From NCBI RefSeq assembly GCF_002855495.1, contig NZ_PKRO01000014.1, forward strand, positions 1 to 64,000: DNA of 64,000 nucleotides. Direction: 5' to 3'. Both the position numbers and the translations under genes were made by a program. The notes beneath the pieces are model-generated. The model had not been told where the DNA came from and ran no database searches. It worked only from the letters and a program-made list of their open reading frames with translations. The stretch is from Porphyrobacter sp. TH134 (GTDB lineage Bacteria; Pseudomonadota; Alphaproteobacteria; Sphingomonadales; Sphingomonadaceae). How positions within the stretch are numbered: position 1 is the stretch's first letter; every line of letters starts with the position of its first letter. Shown one piece after another: positions 11,218-18,388 of this stretch.

Positions 11218-11282
11218 CGTTTCGCAAAATTTAGGTCAGCGTCATCGCATTTACCACCGGGATCTTTGCGAGCGTTTCGCAA
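11218..11282. promoter_or_regulatory. Repeated CGTTTCGCAA motif upstream of hemA
   Basis: The 10-mer CGTTTCGCAA occurs at 11218-11227 and again at 11273-11282 in the 169-bp gap between murI and hemA. The second copy is part of a dyad, TTGCGA-5-TCGCAA, at 11266-11282. The arrangement suggests an operator pair controlling hemA, but the binding protein is unknown. Confidence 0.35.
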
Positions 11283-11297
11283 GCCCCAAGACGTGCA

Positions 11298-12092
11298 TCA
11301 GAATACCTCGGCCGCACCAAAGCCGCGGGCGGCCAGTTCGGCTTCCAGCCCGCTGGCGCCTGCAAGCGGGCCGGTGACGACAAAGCGGTTTGTTGTGCCC
11401 GCTGCAAAGGTCTGGCCGCCGAGCAGATGAGCAATCCGCCGCGCGATGCCGCTGGCGCCGTCAACCTGTGCAACGTGGGGTCCGAAGACGGCGGCAAGCT
11501 CGTCTGCCAGCAGCGGAAAATGCGTGCAGGCCAGCACCAGCGTGTCGATATCGGCGCCGCCCGGCATGGCCATCAGCCGGTCATGGACATCGGCAATCAG
11601 CGCGGGATCGACGGTGCGGCCCCGCAGCTTGGCTTCAGCCGCAGCGACCAGGCCGGGGGCGGCAATCCGCAACAGGCGCTTGCCTTGCGCAAACTGTGTT
11701 TCGAGATCGTCGACATAGGCCTGCCGGATCGTCGCTTCGGTGCCGACAAGGCCGATGGTGCCGGTGCGGGTCAATGCGGCGGCAGGCTTGATCGCGGGCA
11801 CGGTGCCGACGACCGGGATTTCCAGCACATCGCGCACCATGCCCAGCGCAATCGTGCTGGCGGTGTTGCACGCGATACAGGCGAGGCGCGGCTGATAGCG
11901 TTCCGCCATCCGGCCCAGCAATCCGGCCACGCGGGCGGCGATCTGCGCCTCGGTCTTGGTGCCATAGGGCAGGCCTGCAAGGTCGGCAGCGTAGATCACC
12001 GGCGCTTGCGGCAAGACCGCCCGCAGCGCATCATAGACCGTCAGCCCGCCAACGCCGGAATCGAACAGCAGTATGGGGGCGGATGGCGTCAC
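11298..12092 (-). CDS. murI: Glutamate racemase
   Basis: Interconverts L- and D-glutamate for peptidoglycan precursors in the cytoplasm. Both catalytic cysteines of the two-base mechanism are visible, in ACNTAS and in ACTHFPL, and the N-terminal FDSGVGGLTV motif carries the first catalytic Asp/Ser. The GTG at 12092 follows AGGG with about 6-base spacing and is preferred. The longer GTG at 12113 lies inside a palindromic repeat (12107-12196), so its extra seven codons are probably repeat-derived. Confidence 0.93.
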   Translation of the reverse strand: MTPSAPILLFDSGVGGLTVYDALRAVLPQAPVIYAADLAGLPYGTKTEAQIAARVAGLLGRMAERYQPRLACIACNTASTIALGMVRDVLEIPVVGTVPAIKPAAALTRTGTIGLVGTEATIRQAYVDDLETQFAQGKRLLRIAAPGLVAAAEAKLRGRTVDPALIADVHDRLMAMPGGADIDTLVLACTHFPLLADELAAVFGPHVAQVDGASGIARRIAHLLGGQTFAAGTTNRFVVTGPLAGASGLEAELAARGFGAAEVF

Positions 12093-12106
12093 GAAAATCC
12101 CTATAC

Positions 12107-12196
12107 CGTTCACCCTGCGCTTGTCGAAGGGTCGTTCTTGCTTCTATCTCAGCGCTAGAAGGAAATGCGATGCTTCGACAAGCTCAGCATGAACGG
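12107..12196. repeat. REP-like palindrome, family B, copy 1
   Basis: The left arm (12107-12130, containing GCTTGTCGAAG) is the imperfect inverse of the right arm (12173-12196, containing CTTCGACAAGC), about 20 of 24 positions. The same family recurs at 30334-30424 and 32605-32696. This copy fills the space between the divergent murI and plsY genes. Confidence 0.85.
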
Positions 12197-12207
12197 GATG
12201 GGCTTTG

Positions 12208-12807
12208 ATGGAACTGTTTTTCGCCGCGCTGTTGGGCTTTGCGCTTGGCTCGATCCCGTTTGGCCTTATCCTGACCCGCGCGGCAGGGCTGGGCGATGTG
12301 CGAAAGATCGGCAGCGGCAGCATCGGCGCAACCAATGTGCTGCGCACCGGCAACAAGGGATTGGCCGCGGCCACCGTGCTGCTGGACGCGGCCAAGGCGG
12401 CGGTGCCGGTGCTGGTGGCAGGCGCGGTGTGGCCCCATGTTGACGGATTGACCGAAGGCGTCGCAGCCGTGGCAGCGGTGGCGGGGCATTGCTTTACCCC
12501 GTGGCTCGCCTTCAAGGGCGGCAAGGGCTTTGCAAGCGCAGCGGGTGCGTTGCTCGCACTGGCTTGGCCCGCGATGCTGGCCTGCGCCGCGATCTGGGCG
12601 GTTACGTTGTTCGTCAGCCGGATTTCTTCGGTGTCGTCGCTGGTGACCGTTGTTGCCGCCCCCGCGGTGGTGTGGCTGCTGGGCTTCCCGCAAGCCATCG
12701 CGCCGCTGATCGCCATCGCCGCGATCGTCATCGTCCAGCACCGCGCCAATATCGGGCGGCTGATGCGGGGGGAGGAGCCGAAAGTGGGCGCCTCGGGCAA
12801 GCCGTAG
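12208..12807 (+). CDS. plsY: Glycerol-3-phosphate acyltransferase PlsY
   Basis: Inner-membrane enzyme that transfers acyl groups from acyl-phosphate to glycerol-3-phosphate, the first step of phospholipid synthesis with PlsX. The 199 residues hold five to six hydrophobic helices and the three family motifs: LGSIPFGL near residue 13, GSGSIGATNVLR at about 36-47 and FKGGKGFAS at about 107-115. The ATG at 12208 is chosen over the adjacent TTG. dprA follows after 16 bases. Confidence 0.93.
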   Translation: MELFFAALLGFALGSIPFGLILTRAAGLGDVRKIGSGSIGATNVLRTGNKGLAAATVLLDAAKAAVPVLVAGAVWPHVDGLTEGVAAVAAVAGHCFTPWLAFKGGKGFASAAGALLALAWPAMLACAAIWAVTLFVSRISSVSSLVTVVAAPAVVWLLGFPQAIAPLIAIAAIVIVQHRANIGRLMRGEEPKVGASGKP

Positions 12808-12823
12808 TGCGGGCCTGCATCTG

Positions 12824-13960
12824 ATGGAGCAACAGGGGTCGCAGCCGGTGCTCAGCCAACAGGAAGCCTTCGCGCGCATCCGCTTGCTGCGCTCGCCCAA
12901 TATCGGGCCGGTCAGCTATCGCCAGCTGATAGCGCGGTTCGGCACGGCAGCGGCGGCGCTGGATGCGCTGCCCGATCTGGCCAGCAGGGGCAGGGGGCCA
13001 TACCGGCCCGCCCCGGCCGAAGCCATCGAGCGCGAGGTCGTGGCGGTGCGCCGCGCCGGCGCACGGTACCTGTTTCACGATCAGCCCGATTACCCCGCCT
13101 TGCTGGCCGAACTGGATTCGGCGCCGCCGATTGTCACCTGCCGGGGCAGGCTGGCGCTCGCGTCCGAACCTTGCGTTGCGCTCGTCGGCGCGAGGAACGC
13201 CAGCGCGGCTGCCGTCAAGCTGGCGCGCGATTTCGCCGGGGCGCTGGCCGAAACGGGGTTTACCGTCGTCTCGGGCCTTGCGCGCGGGATCGACGGCGCG
13301 GCGCACGAAGGCGCCTTTCCGCAGACCATCGGCGTCATCGCCAGCGGGATCGACATCACCTACCCCCCGCAGCACCAAGCCTTGCAAGAACGCATCGCCA
13401 GCGAGGGCCTGCTGATCGCCGAACAGCCCCCGGGCACCGAGCCGCGGGGACGCCATTTCCCCAGCCGCAACCGCATCATCGCGGGCCTCGCCAGCGGGAC
13501 GCTGGTGATCGAGGCCGCGCCGCAATCCGGCTCGCTTATCACCGCGCGGCTGGCGGGGGAGGCGGGGCGCGAGGTTATGGCCATCCCCGGCTCCCCGCTT
13601 GATGCCCGCGCGAGCGGCTGCAACCAGTTGATCCGCGAAGGCGCAGTGCTGGTGCAGACGCCCGACGAGGTTGTGGAACTGCTGCAAAGCTTCACCGGCG
13701 CCCCGCGCTCCCGCTTCAGGGTCGGCGACGGGGTGGCTGACTTTGACTACGCCGAACTCGCCAAGCTCAACTGGGGCGAGGCGCGGGCCGACCTCAGCAC
13801 CGACATTGCCAGCCTGCTGACGAATGCGCCGGTCGCCGTCGACGAACTGATCCGCCAGTCCGCCGCCTCCGCCGCCGAGGTGCATATGGCCCTGCTCGAA
13901 CTGGAATTGGCAGGCGATCTTGTCCGCGAGGCGGACGGTATGGTGCGGAGGTTGATGTAA
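12824..13960 (+). CDS. dprA: DNA-processing protein DprA
   Basis: Binds incoming single-stranded DNA and loads RecA during natural transformation. The central Rossmann-like domain is clear: VALVGARNAS, VSGLARGIDGAAH, GSGID-type loop and HFPSRNRIIAGLA, then QSGSLITARLA. A C-terminal winged-helix domain spans about residues 315-375. The loop between AAHEGA and IGVIASG is a couple of residues shorter than usual. In related genomes plsY-dprA-topA is a common order; here a repeat-bounded GIY-YIG gene separates dprA from topA. Confidence 0.94.
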   Translation: MEQQGSQPVLSQQEAFARIRLLRSPNIGPVSYRQLIARFGTAAAALDALPDLASRGRGPYRPAPAEAIEREVVAVRRAGARYLFHDQPDYPALLAELDSAPPIVTCRGRLALASEPCVALVGARNASAAAVKLARDFAGALAETGFTVVSGLARGIDGAAHEGAFPQTIGVIASGIDITYPPQHQALQERIASEGLLIAEQPPGTEPRGRHFPSRNRIIAGLASGTLVIEAAPQSGSLITARLAGEAGREVMAIPGSPLDARASGCNQLIREGAVLVQTPDEVVELLQSFTGAPRSRFRVGDGVADFDYAELAKLNWGEARADLSTDIASLLTNAPVAVDELIRQSAASAAEVHMALLELELAGDLVREADGMVRRLM

Positions 13961-13970
13961 GTCCCACTCC

Positions 13971-14358
13971 GTCACCCCGGACTTGATCCGGGGCAGTGCT
14001 GACCTTCAGGAGCGCGATATGGACAAGGCGGAGCATGGCGGCTGGGTCTACATCCTCGCACGGCGCTACCGCGGTGAACTCTACATCGGTATCACTTCCG
14101 ATCTGGCAGCGCGAATGACGCAGCACCGTGCAGGGGAAGGATCGCGCTATGCTGCCGGACGCGGCATCGCGCGGCTTGTATGGGCAGAATTCATAGAACC
14201 TATCGAGACCGCCATTTCACACGAAAAGCGGTTGAAGCGCTGGCGACGCGAATGGAAGTTTGCGCTGATCGAGAAGGCCAACCCTGACTGGCGCGATCTA
14301 TTTGATGATCTGGCTGGGACCTGATGTAAGCACCGCCCCGGATCAAGTCCGGGGTGAC
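13971..14358. mobile_element. Repeat-bounded GIY-YIG cassette between dprA and topA
   Basis: A 24-bp sequence at 13971-13994 (core CCCCGGACTTGATCCGGGG) is repeated as an exact inverse at 14335-14358. Each arm is itself a near-palindrome. Only the GIY-YIG nuclease gene (14019-14324) lies between the arms. The perfect identity of the arms and the placement inside an otherwise conserved gene order suggest an inserted unit. Mobility is inferred, not shown: no clear target-site duplication is seen. Confidence 0.55.
14019..14324 (+). CDS. Single-domain GIY-YIG nuclease family protein
   Basis: The 101 residues are a stand-alone GIY-YIG domain. The first strand carries VYI (10-12) and the second YIG (22-24), followed by the catalytic Arg32 (LAARM) and Glu69 of SHEKRLKRW. 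The length matches the UPF0213/YhbQ-like group of solo GIY-YIG proteins. The ATG at 14019 is chosen because AGGAG lies at 14008-14012. The upstream in-frame extension would read through the left inverted repeat and is not credible. The activity may be DNA nicking, but no target is known. Confidence 0.88.
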   Translation: MDKAEHGGWVYILARRYRGELYIGITSDLAARMTQHRAGEGSRYAAGRGIARLVWAEFIEPIETAISHEKRLKRWRREWKFALIEKANPDWRDLFDDLAGT

Positions 14359-14454
14359 GAGAGTTCGAGTCCCCCTTGCACAACCCGCTTGACGCTGTAA
14401 GCCGCGCCGCTCCACCCTCGCGCGTACACACGTAAGGGACACCCCGGCACTATC

Positions 14455-17040
14455 ATGCAGCTTGTCATCGTTGAATCCCCCGCCAAGGCGAAAACCATCG
14501 AGAAATATCTCGGCAAGGACTTCAAGGTTCTCGCCTCCTATGGTCACGTCCGCGATCTGCCGCCCAAGGATGGCAGCGTCGATCCCGAGGCTGACTTCGC
14601 GATGGAGTGGGAACTCTACCGCGACAAGCAGAGCCGCTTCAAAGAGATTTCGGACGCAGCCAAGGGCGCCAGCCGCCTCGTGCTGGCGACCGACCCTGAC
14701 CGCGAGGGCGAGGCGATCAGCTGGCATGTGCTGGAACTGCTCAAGAAGAAGAAAAGCGTGCCTGCCAACGTGCAGCGCGTCACCTTCAACGCGATCACCA
14801 AGCAGGCCGTGACCGACGCGATGGCGCGCCCGCGTGAGCTCGATCAGCCGTTGATCGATGCCTATCTGGCGCGCCGGGCGCTCGACTACCTGTTCGGCTT
14901 CACCCTCTCGCCGGTGCTGTGGCGCAAGCTTCCGGGTGCCAAGAGCGCGGGCCGCGTGCAGTCGGTCGCGCTGCGCCTGATCGTCGAGCGGGAGCGCGAG
15001 ATCGAAGCGTTCCGCGCGGACGAATATTGGTCAGTTACCGCCCGAATGATGCACGACGGGACGGAGTTTGACGCGCGCCTCGTCAAGTTCCGCGGCGACA
15101 AGCTGGAGAAGCTCAGCCTTGGCGCGGAAGGCATCGCGATGGAGGCCAAGGCCGCTGTCGAGGCCGGGCGCTTCACGGTCGAAGGCGTTGAGACCAAGCC
15201 GGTCAAGCGCAACCCCGCGCCGCCGTTCACCACCTCGACGCTCCAGCAGGAGGCCGCGCGCAAACTCGGATATTCGGCGCAGCACACCATGCGGCTGGCG
15301 CAATCGCTCTATGAGGCAGGCGCGATCACTTACATGCGGACCGACGGCGTGCAGATGGATATGGGCGCGATCATGGCCGCCCGCGATGCGATTGCCGCGC
15401 GCTTCAGCGAAGACTACCGCCCCGAAAAGCCGCGGATGTATTCGACCAAGGCGAAGAACGCGCAGGAAGCCCACGAAGCCATCCGCCCCACCGATTTCAC
15501 CCGCGAACGGGTCGGCAGCGGGGATGAGGGCAAGCTTTATGACCTCATCTTCAAGCGCGCGATGGCGAGCCAGATGGCGACCGCGCAGCTCGAACGCACC
15601 ACCGTCACCTTCCGCGATGCGACCGGGAGCCACGAACTGCGCGCCACCGGGCAGGTGGTTCGCTTCCCCGGCTTCCTCGCGGTCTATCAGGAAAGTTTCG
15701 ACGATTCCGACGACGAGGACGGCAGCCTGCTGCCGGTGATGAAGAATGGCGATTGCCCCGCCAAGCGCAGCGTCGATGCCACCCAGCACTTCACCCAGCC
15801 GCCGCCGCGTTTCTCCGAGGCGTCGCTGGTCAAGCGACTGGAAGAACTCGGCATCGGCCGCCCGTCCACCTACGCCTCGACCATCCAGACCCTGCGGGAT
15901 CGCAGCTACGTCCGCATGGAGAAGAACCGCTTCTTCGCCGAGGAATCGGGCCGGCTCTTGACGGCGTTCCTCGAACGCTTCTTCCCCACCTATGTCGCCT
16001 ATGATTTTACCGCCGGCATGGAAGACGAACTCGATGTCGTCTCCGACGGGCGGGAGGATTACAAGCTGCTGCTCGCCCGGTTCTGGAAGGACTTCAAGCC
16101 CAAGGCTGACGAGGTGATGGAAAAGCTGCCTTCGGAAGTGACCGAGGCGCTCGACGAATATCTCTCTGACTTCTTGTTCCCGCCGCGCGAAGACGGCACC
16201 GATCCGCGCGCCTGCCCGCTGTGTGCCAGCGAGGGCCGGGCCAACGGCCGCTTGGCGCTGCGCGGCGGCAAGTTTGGCGCATTTGTGGCCTGCGCCAATT
16301 ATCCCGAATGCAAGTTCACCCGCCGCTTTGCCCAGCCCGGCGCAGATGGTGCGGACGGGGCCGATGATGGCATCATGGGCCAGCACCCCGAAACGGGCGA
16401 GGACATCCACCGCAAAACCGGGCGGTTCGGGCCTTATGTGCAAATGGGCGATGGCAAGGATGCCAAGCGCGCCAGCATTCCCAAGGATCTCGACGATTTT
16501 GATCTGGATTGGGCGGTGAAGCTGCTCGATCTGCCGCGCATCATCGGCGCGCACCCTGACACGGGCAAGGACATCGAAGCCAATATCGGGCGCTATGGCC
16601 CCTACCTGCGGCACGACGGCAAATACGGCAAGCTCACCAACACCCGCGAGGTCTTCGAGGTGGGGATGAACCGTGCGGTCGATCTGCTCGCGCAGGCCGC
16701 AACCCGCGGCGGAGCAACACGCACCGCGTCCGAACCGATCGCCACCCTGGGCGCACACCCCGTCAGCGGCGGCGAGATCAAGGTCATGCCGGGGCGCTAT
16801 GGCCCCTATGTCACCGACGGCACCACCAATGCGACCATCGCCAAGGACATGAAGCCTGAGGCCGTGACGCTCGAAATCGCCATCGAACTGATCGACGCGC
16901 GCATTGCCAAGGGGCCACCGGCCAAGAAGGGCAAGAAAAAAGCCGCCCCCAAGAAAGCCGCCGCCAAAAAGCCTGCGGCCAAAAAGCCCGCCGCCAAAAA
17001 AGCGCCCGCCAAAAAGAAGGCGCCTGCCAAGCCGGCGTGA
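14455..17040 (+). CDS. topA: DNA topoisomerase I
   Basis: Type IA topoisomerase that relaxes negative supercoils. The N-terminal Toprim domain begins MQLVIVESPAKAKTIEKYLG with the acidic LATDPDREGEAISWH motif. The active-site tyrosine is Tyr293 in ITYMRTD. A C-terminal topoisomerase zinc ribbon (CPLC...CANYPEC, about residues 588-620) is followed by topoisomerase C-terminal repeats (GRYGPYL/V). The last 40 residues are almost entirely Lys, Ala and Pro, a basic tail of the kind that increases DNA binding. At 861 residues it fits the family. Confidence 0.97.
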   Translation: MQLVIVESPAKAKTIEKYLGKDFKVLASYGHVRDLPPKDGSVDPEADFAMEWELYRDKQSRFKEISDAAKGASRLVLATDPDREGEAISWHVLELLKKKKSVPANVQRVTFNAITKQAVTDAMARPRELDQPLIDAYLARRALDYLFGFTLSPVLWRKLPGAKSAGRVQSVALRLIVEREREIEAFRADEYWSVTARMMHDGTEFDARLVKFRGDKLEKLSLGAEGIAMEAKAAVEAGRFTVEGVETKPVKRNPAPPFTTSTLQQEAARKLGYSAQHTMRLAQSLYEAGAITYMRTDGVQMDMGAIMAARDAIAARFSEDYRPEKPRMYSTKAKNAQEAHEAIRPTDFTRERVGSGDEGKLYDLIFKRAMASQMATAQLERTTVTFRDATGSHELRATGQVVRFPGFLAVYQESFDDSDDEDGSLLPVMKNGDCPAKRSVDATQHFTQPPPRFSEASLVKRLEELGIGRPSTYASTIQTLRDRSYVRMEKNRFFAEESGRLLTAFLERFFPTYVAYDFTAGMEDELDVVSDGREDYKLLLARFWKDFKPKADEVMEKLPSEVTEALDEYLSDFLFPPREDGTDPRACPLCASEGRANGRLALRGGKFGAFVACANYPECKFTRRFAQPGADGADGADDGIMGQHPETGEDIHRKTGRFGPYVQMGDGKDAKRASIPKDLDDFDLDWAVKLLDLPRIIGAHPDTGKDIEANIGRYGPYLRHDGKYGKLTNTREVFEVGMNRAVDLLAQAATRGGATRTASEPIATLGAHPVSGGEIKVMPGRYGPYVTDGTTNATIAKDMKPEAVTLEIAIELIDARIAKGPPAKKGKKKAAPKKAAAKKPAAKKPAAKKAPAKKKAPAKPA

Positions 17041-17154
17041 TCGTCAGCCATTCCCTGCGGCGGATGGAGGCAAAAAGCCGATCCGGCGCAGGGACGTTGG
17101 TAAATAATAAAGCATTTGCACCCTACCACGGTGGCCGGAACAAGGGCCTGCGCC

Positions 17155-17466
17155 GTGATAGAAATCGAAATCCAGAACGAGACCCACCAGACCCAGAGCC
17201 GCATCCGCTTTGCTGCGGTGCCGCGGATCGGCGAAGGCATTCGCCTGCGCGAACCGGACGGGATGTGGGCGAGTTATGACGTGCTCGACGTGTGGTACCA
17301 GAAGGCCGAATTCGGCGATGTCTGGATGCCCTATCTGCACATCCGCATGACGCCGGGCGAAGGCGCGGCAGGGGAGCCTGATCCCTATTCCGATGATTTT
17401 GCTGCAAGCGCCTATGACGCCGGGTTTGCCACTTTTGCCGGGGAGCCGCAGCCGTGCAGAATCTGA
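17155..17466 (+). CDS. Hypothetical protein, 103 residues
   Basis: No named family recognised. The sequence reads as a small beta-rich soluble domain (VIEIEIQNET, RIRFAAVPRIGEGIRL, then YDVLDVWYQK) with an acidic C-terminal third. The GTG at 17155 has AAGGG at 17142-17146 and is preferred over the TTG at 17116. It overlaps the start of the response regulator gene by 13 bases, so the two are probably cotranslated. Confidence 0.65.
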   Translation: MIEIEIQNETHQTQSRIRFAAVPRIGEGIRLREPDGMWASYDVLDVWYQKAEFGDVWMPYLHIRMTPGEGAAGEPDPYSDDFAASAYDAGFATFAGEPQPCRI

Positions 17467-18074
17467 TCAAGCGCCACACCGGCCCCAATCGCCGCGCCGG
17501 GCACGACGGCAAGACGCTGGCGGAAAAGCTCGCGCAGAACGAAGCGCTGCTCGCCGCCGCCGCGCAGGAAGATGCAGCCCGCGCCGAAGCCGCACCGCCG
17601 CGTCCGGCCCAGCCTGTCGCCAGCGATCCCGACGATACGGCAGCGATTGTCGCCGCTGCCAAGGCGATGCGCGACCGTTATGCCGGGCAGCCTGCACTGG
17701 CGGCGACAACCAAGACCTGTCTGATCGTTGACGACAGCCGGGTGATCCGCAAGGTTTCGAGCAAGATCGCACTCAGCCTCGGCTATGTGCCGGTCGAAGC
17801 GGAAAACGGCGAGGAGGCACTGGCGCGGTGCAAAAAGTCGATGCCCGATCTGGTGCTGACCGACTGGAACATGCCCGAAATGGACGGCATCGAATTTGTC
17901 CGCCGCCTGCGGAGCATACCCACGCCGAAAGAACCGGTGGTGGTGTTCTGCACGTCGAACGGAGAGGCGAAGGACATTCACGATGGCATCGCGGCTGGCG
18001 CGGATGATTATATCGTCAAGCCATTTGACGAAGCGGCGCTGAAGGCCAAGCTGGAGAAGCTGGGGCGGGGGTGA
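17454..18074 (+). CDS. CheY-like response regulator with N-terminal extension
   Basis: The receiver domain occupies residues 86-206: acidic pair Asp93-Asp94, phospho-acceptor Asp137 in LTDWNMPEMDG, Thr167-Ser168 and Lys189 (IVKPF). There is no output domain, so it acts through protein contacts, as CheY and DivK do. The first 85 residues are Ala/Gln-rich and probably disordered or helical, an uncommon addition for a single-domain regulator. The start is GTG at 17454. A strong hairpin follows the stop at once. Confidence 0.88.
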   Translation: MQNLIKRHTGPNRRAGHDGKTLAEKLAQNEALLAAAAQEDAARAEAAPPRPAQPVASDPDDTAAIVAAAKAMRDRYAGQPALAATTKTCLIVDDSRVIRKVSSKIALSLGYVPVEAENGEEALARCKKSMPDLVLTDWNMPEMDGIEFVRRLRSIPTPKEPVVVFCTSNGEAKDIHDGIAAGADDYIVKPFDEAALKAKLEKLGRG

Positions 18075-18077
18075 CAT

Positions 18078-18101
18078 GGCGCTGCATCGGAATGCAGCGC
18101 C
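18078..18101. terminator. Hairpin between convergent response-regulator and peptide genes
   Basis: GGCGCTGCAT (18078-18087) and its exact inverse ATGCAGCGCC (18092-18101) enclose the loop CGGA. There is no T-run on either side, so termination may need Rho. It lies between the convergent stops at 18074 and 18110. Confidence 0.65.
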
Positions 18102-18109
18102 TATGCCAG

Positions 18110-18265
18110 TCAGGGAAGCGGAAGCCGAATCGGCGGCTTGGGCGTACCGTTGGGGAAGTATGAGTTGTCCACCCATACGCCGCCAGGATATTGATCTTCC
18201 AAATCTTCCATGATGCTGCCGCCAGCAACCAGCGAGGTCTCGGCGTTGTTTAGTTCAACGATCAT
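18110..18265 (-). CDS. Double-glycine-leader peptide (RiPP/microcin-like precursor), 51 residues
   Basis: A short minus-strand frame with ATG at 18263-18265 and stop at 18110-18112. The ribosome site GGGGAG (complement of 18274-18279) lies 8 bases before the ATG. The product begins MIVELNNAETSLVAGG, which matches the pattern of double-glycine leaders (hydrophobic residue, ELN, Glu, then V-x-G-G) that PCAT-type ABC transporters cut after Gly-Gly. Cleavage after residue 16 would release a 35-residue, acidic, Pro/Gly-rich peptide containing EDLEDQYPGGVWVDN and ending in PPIRLPLP. It has no cysteine. No transporter, peptidase or modifying enzyme is encoded nearby. Mature function is unknown; the coding call rests on start, ribosome site and leader pattern. 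Confidence 0.6.
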   Translation of the reverse strand: MIVELNNAETSLVAGGSIMEDLEDQYPGGVWVDNSYFPNGTPKPPIRLPLP

Positions 18266-18337
18266 ACTGTACACTCCCCATGTTTCAGAGGGACCCAGCC
18301 TACGCCAGCCAACTGGCTTTGAGCATCAGTCAGACAA

Positions 18338-18357
18338 ACTAGGCCACCTGACCTAGT
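18338..18357. promoter_or_regulatory. 20-bp dyad upstream of the peptide gene
   Basis: ACTAGG (18338-18343) and CCTAGT (18352-18357) form a perfect inverted repeat around 8 bases, and a third CTAGG lies at 18361-18365. The dyad is 73 bp upstream of the peptide ATG. A 6-8-6, 20-bp dyad has the size of LuxR-type boxes, but the sequence is not a known consensus and no luxR gene is in the window. Confidence 0.35.
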
Positions 18358-18388
18358 CCGCTAGGCAAACGGCGTGGACAATGCCGGA

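Noticed and set aside
13953-14330. 9-bp direct repeat TGATGTAAG at 13953-13961 and 14322-14330 as a target-site duplication
   Set aside because: One copy is outside the left arm and the other inside the right arm, so it does not flank the inverted repeats symmetrically; it may arise from stop-codon contexts.
14361-14382. GAGTTCGAGTCCCCCTTGCAC, resembling a tRNA T-arm and acceptor end after the GIY-YIG cassette
   Set aside because: The bases around TTCGAGT do not pair as a T-stem and no rest of a tRNA is found; at most a degraded fragment.
18016-18228. Alternative 70-codon minus-strand frame overlapping the double-glycine peptide gene
   Set aside because: Lacks a ribosome site, crosses the hairpin into the response-regulator 3' end, and has a random Trp/Arg/Pro-rich composition.
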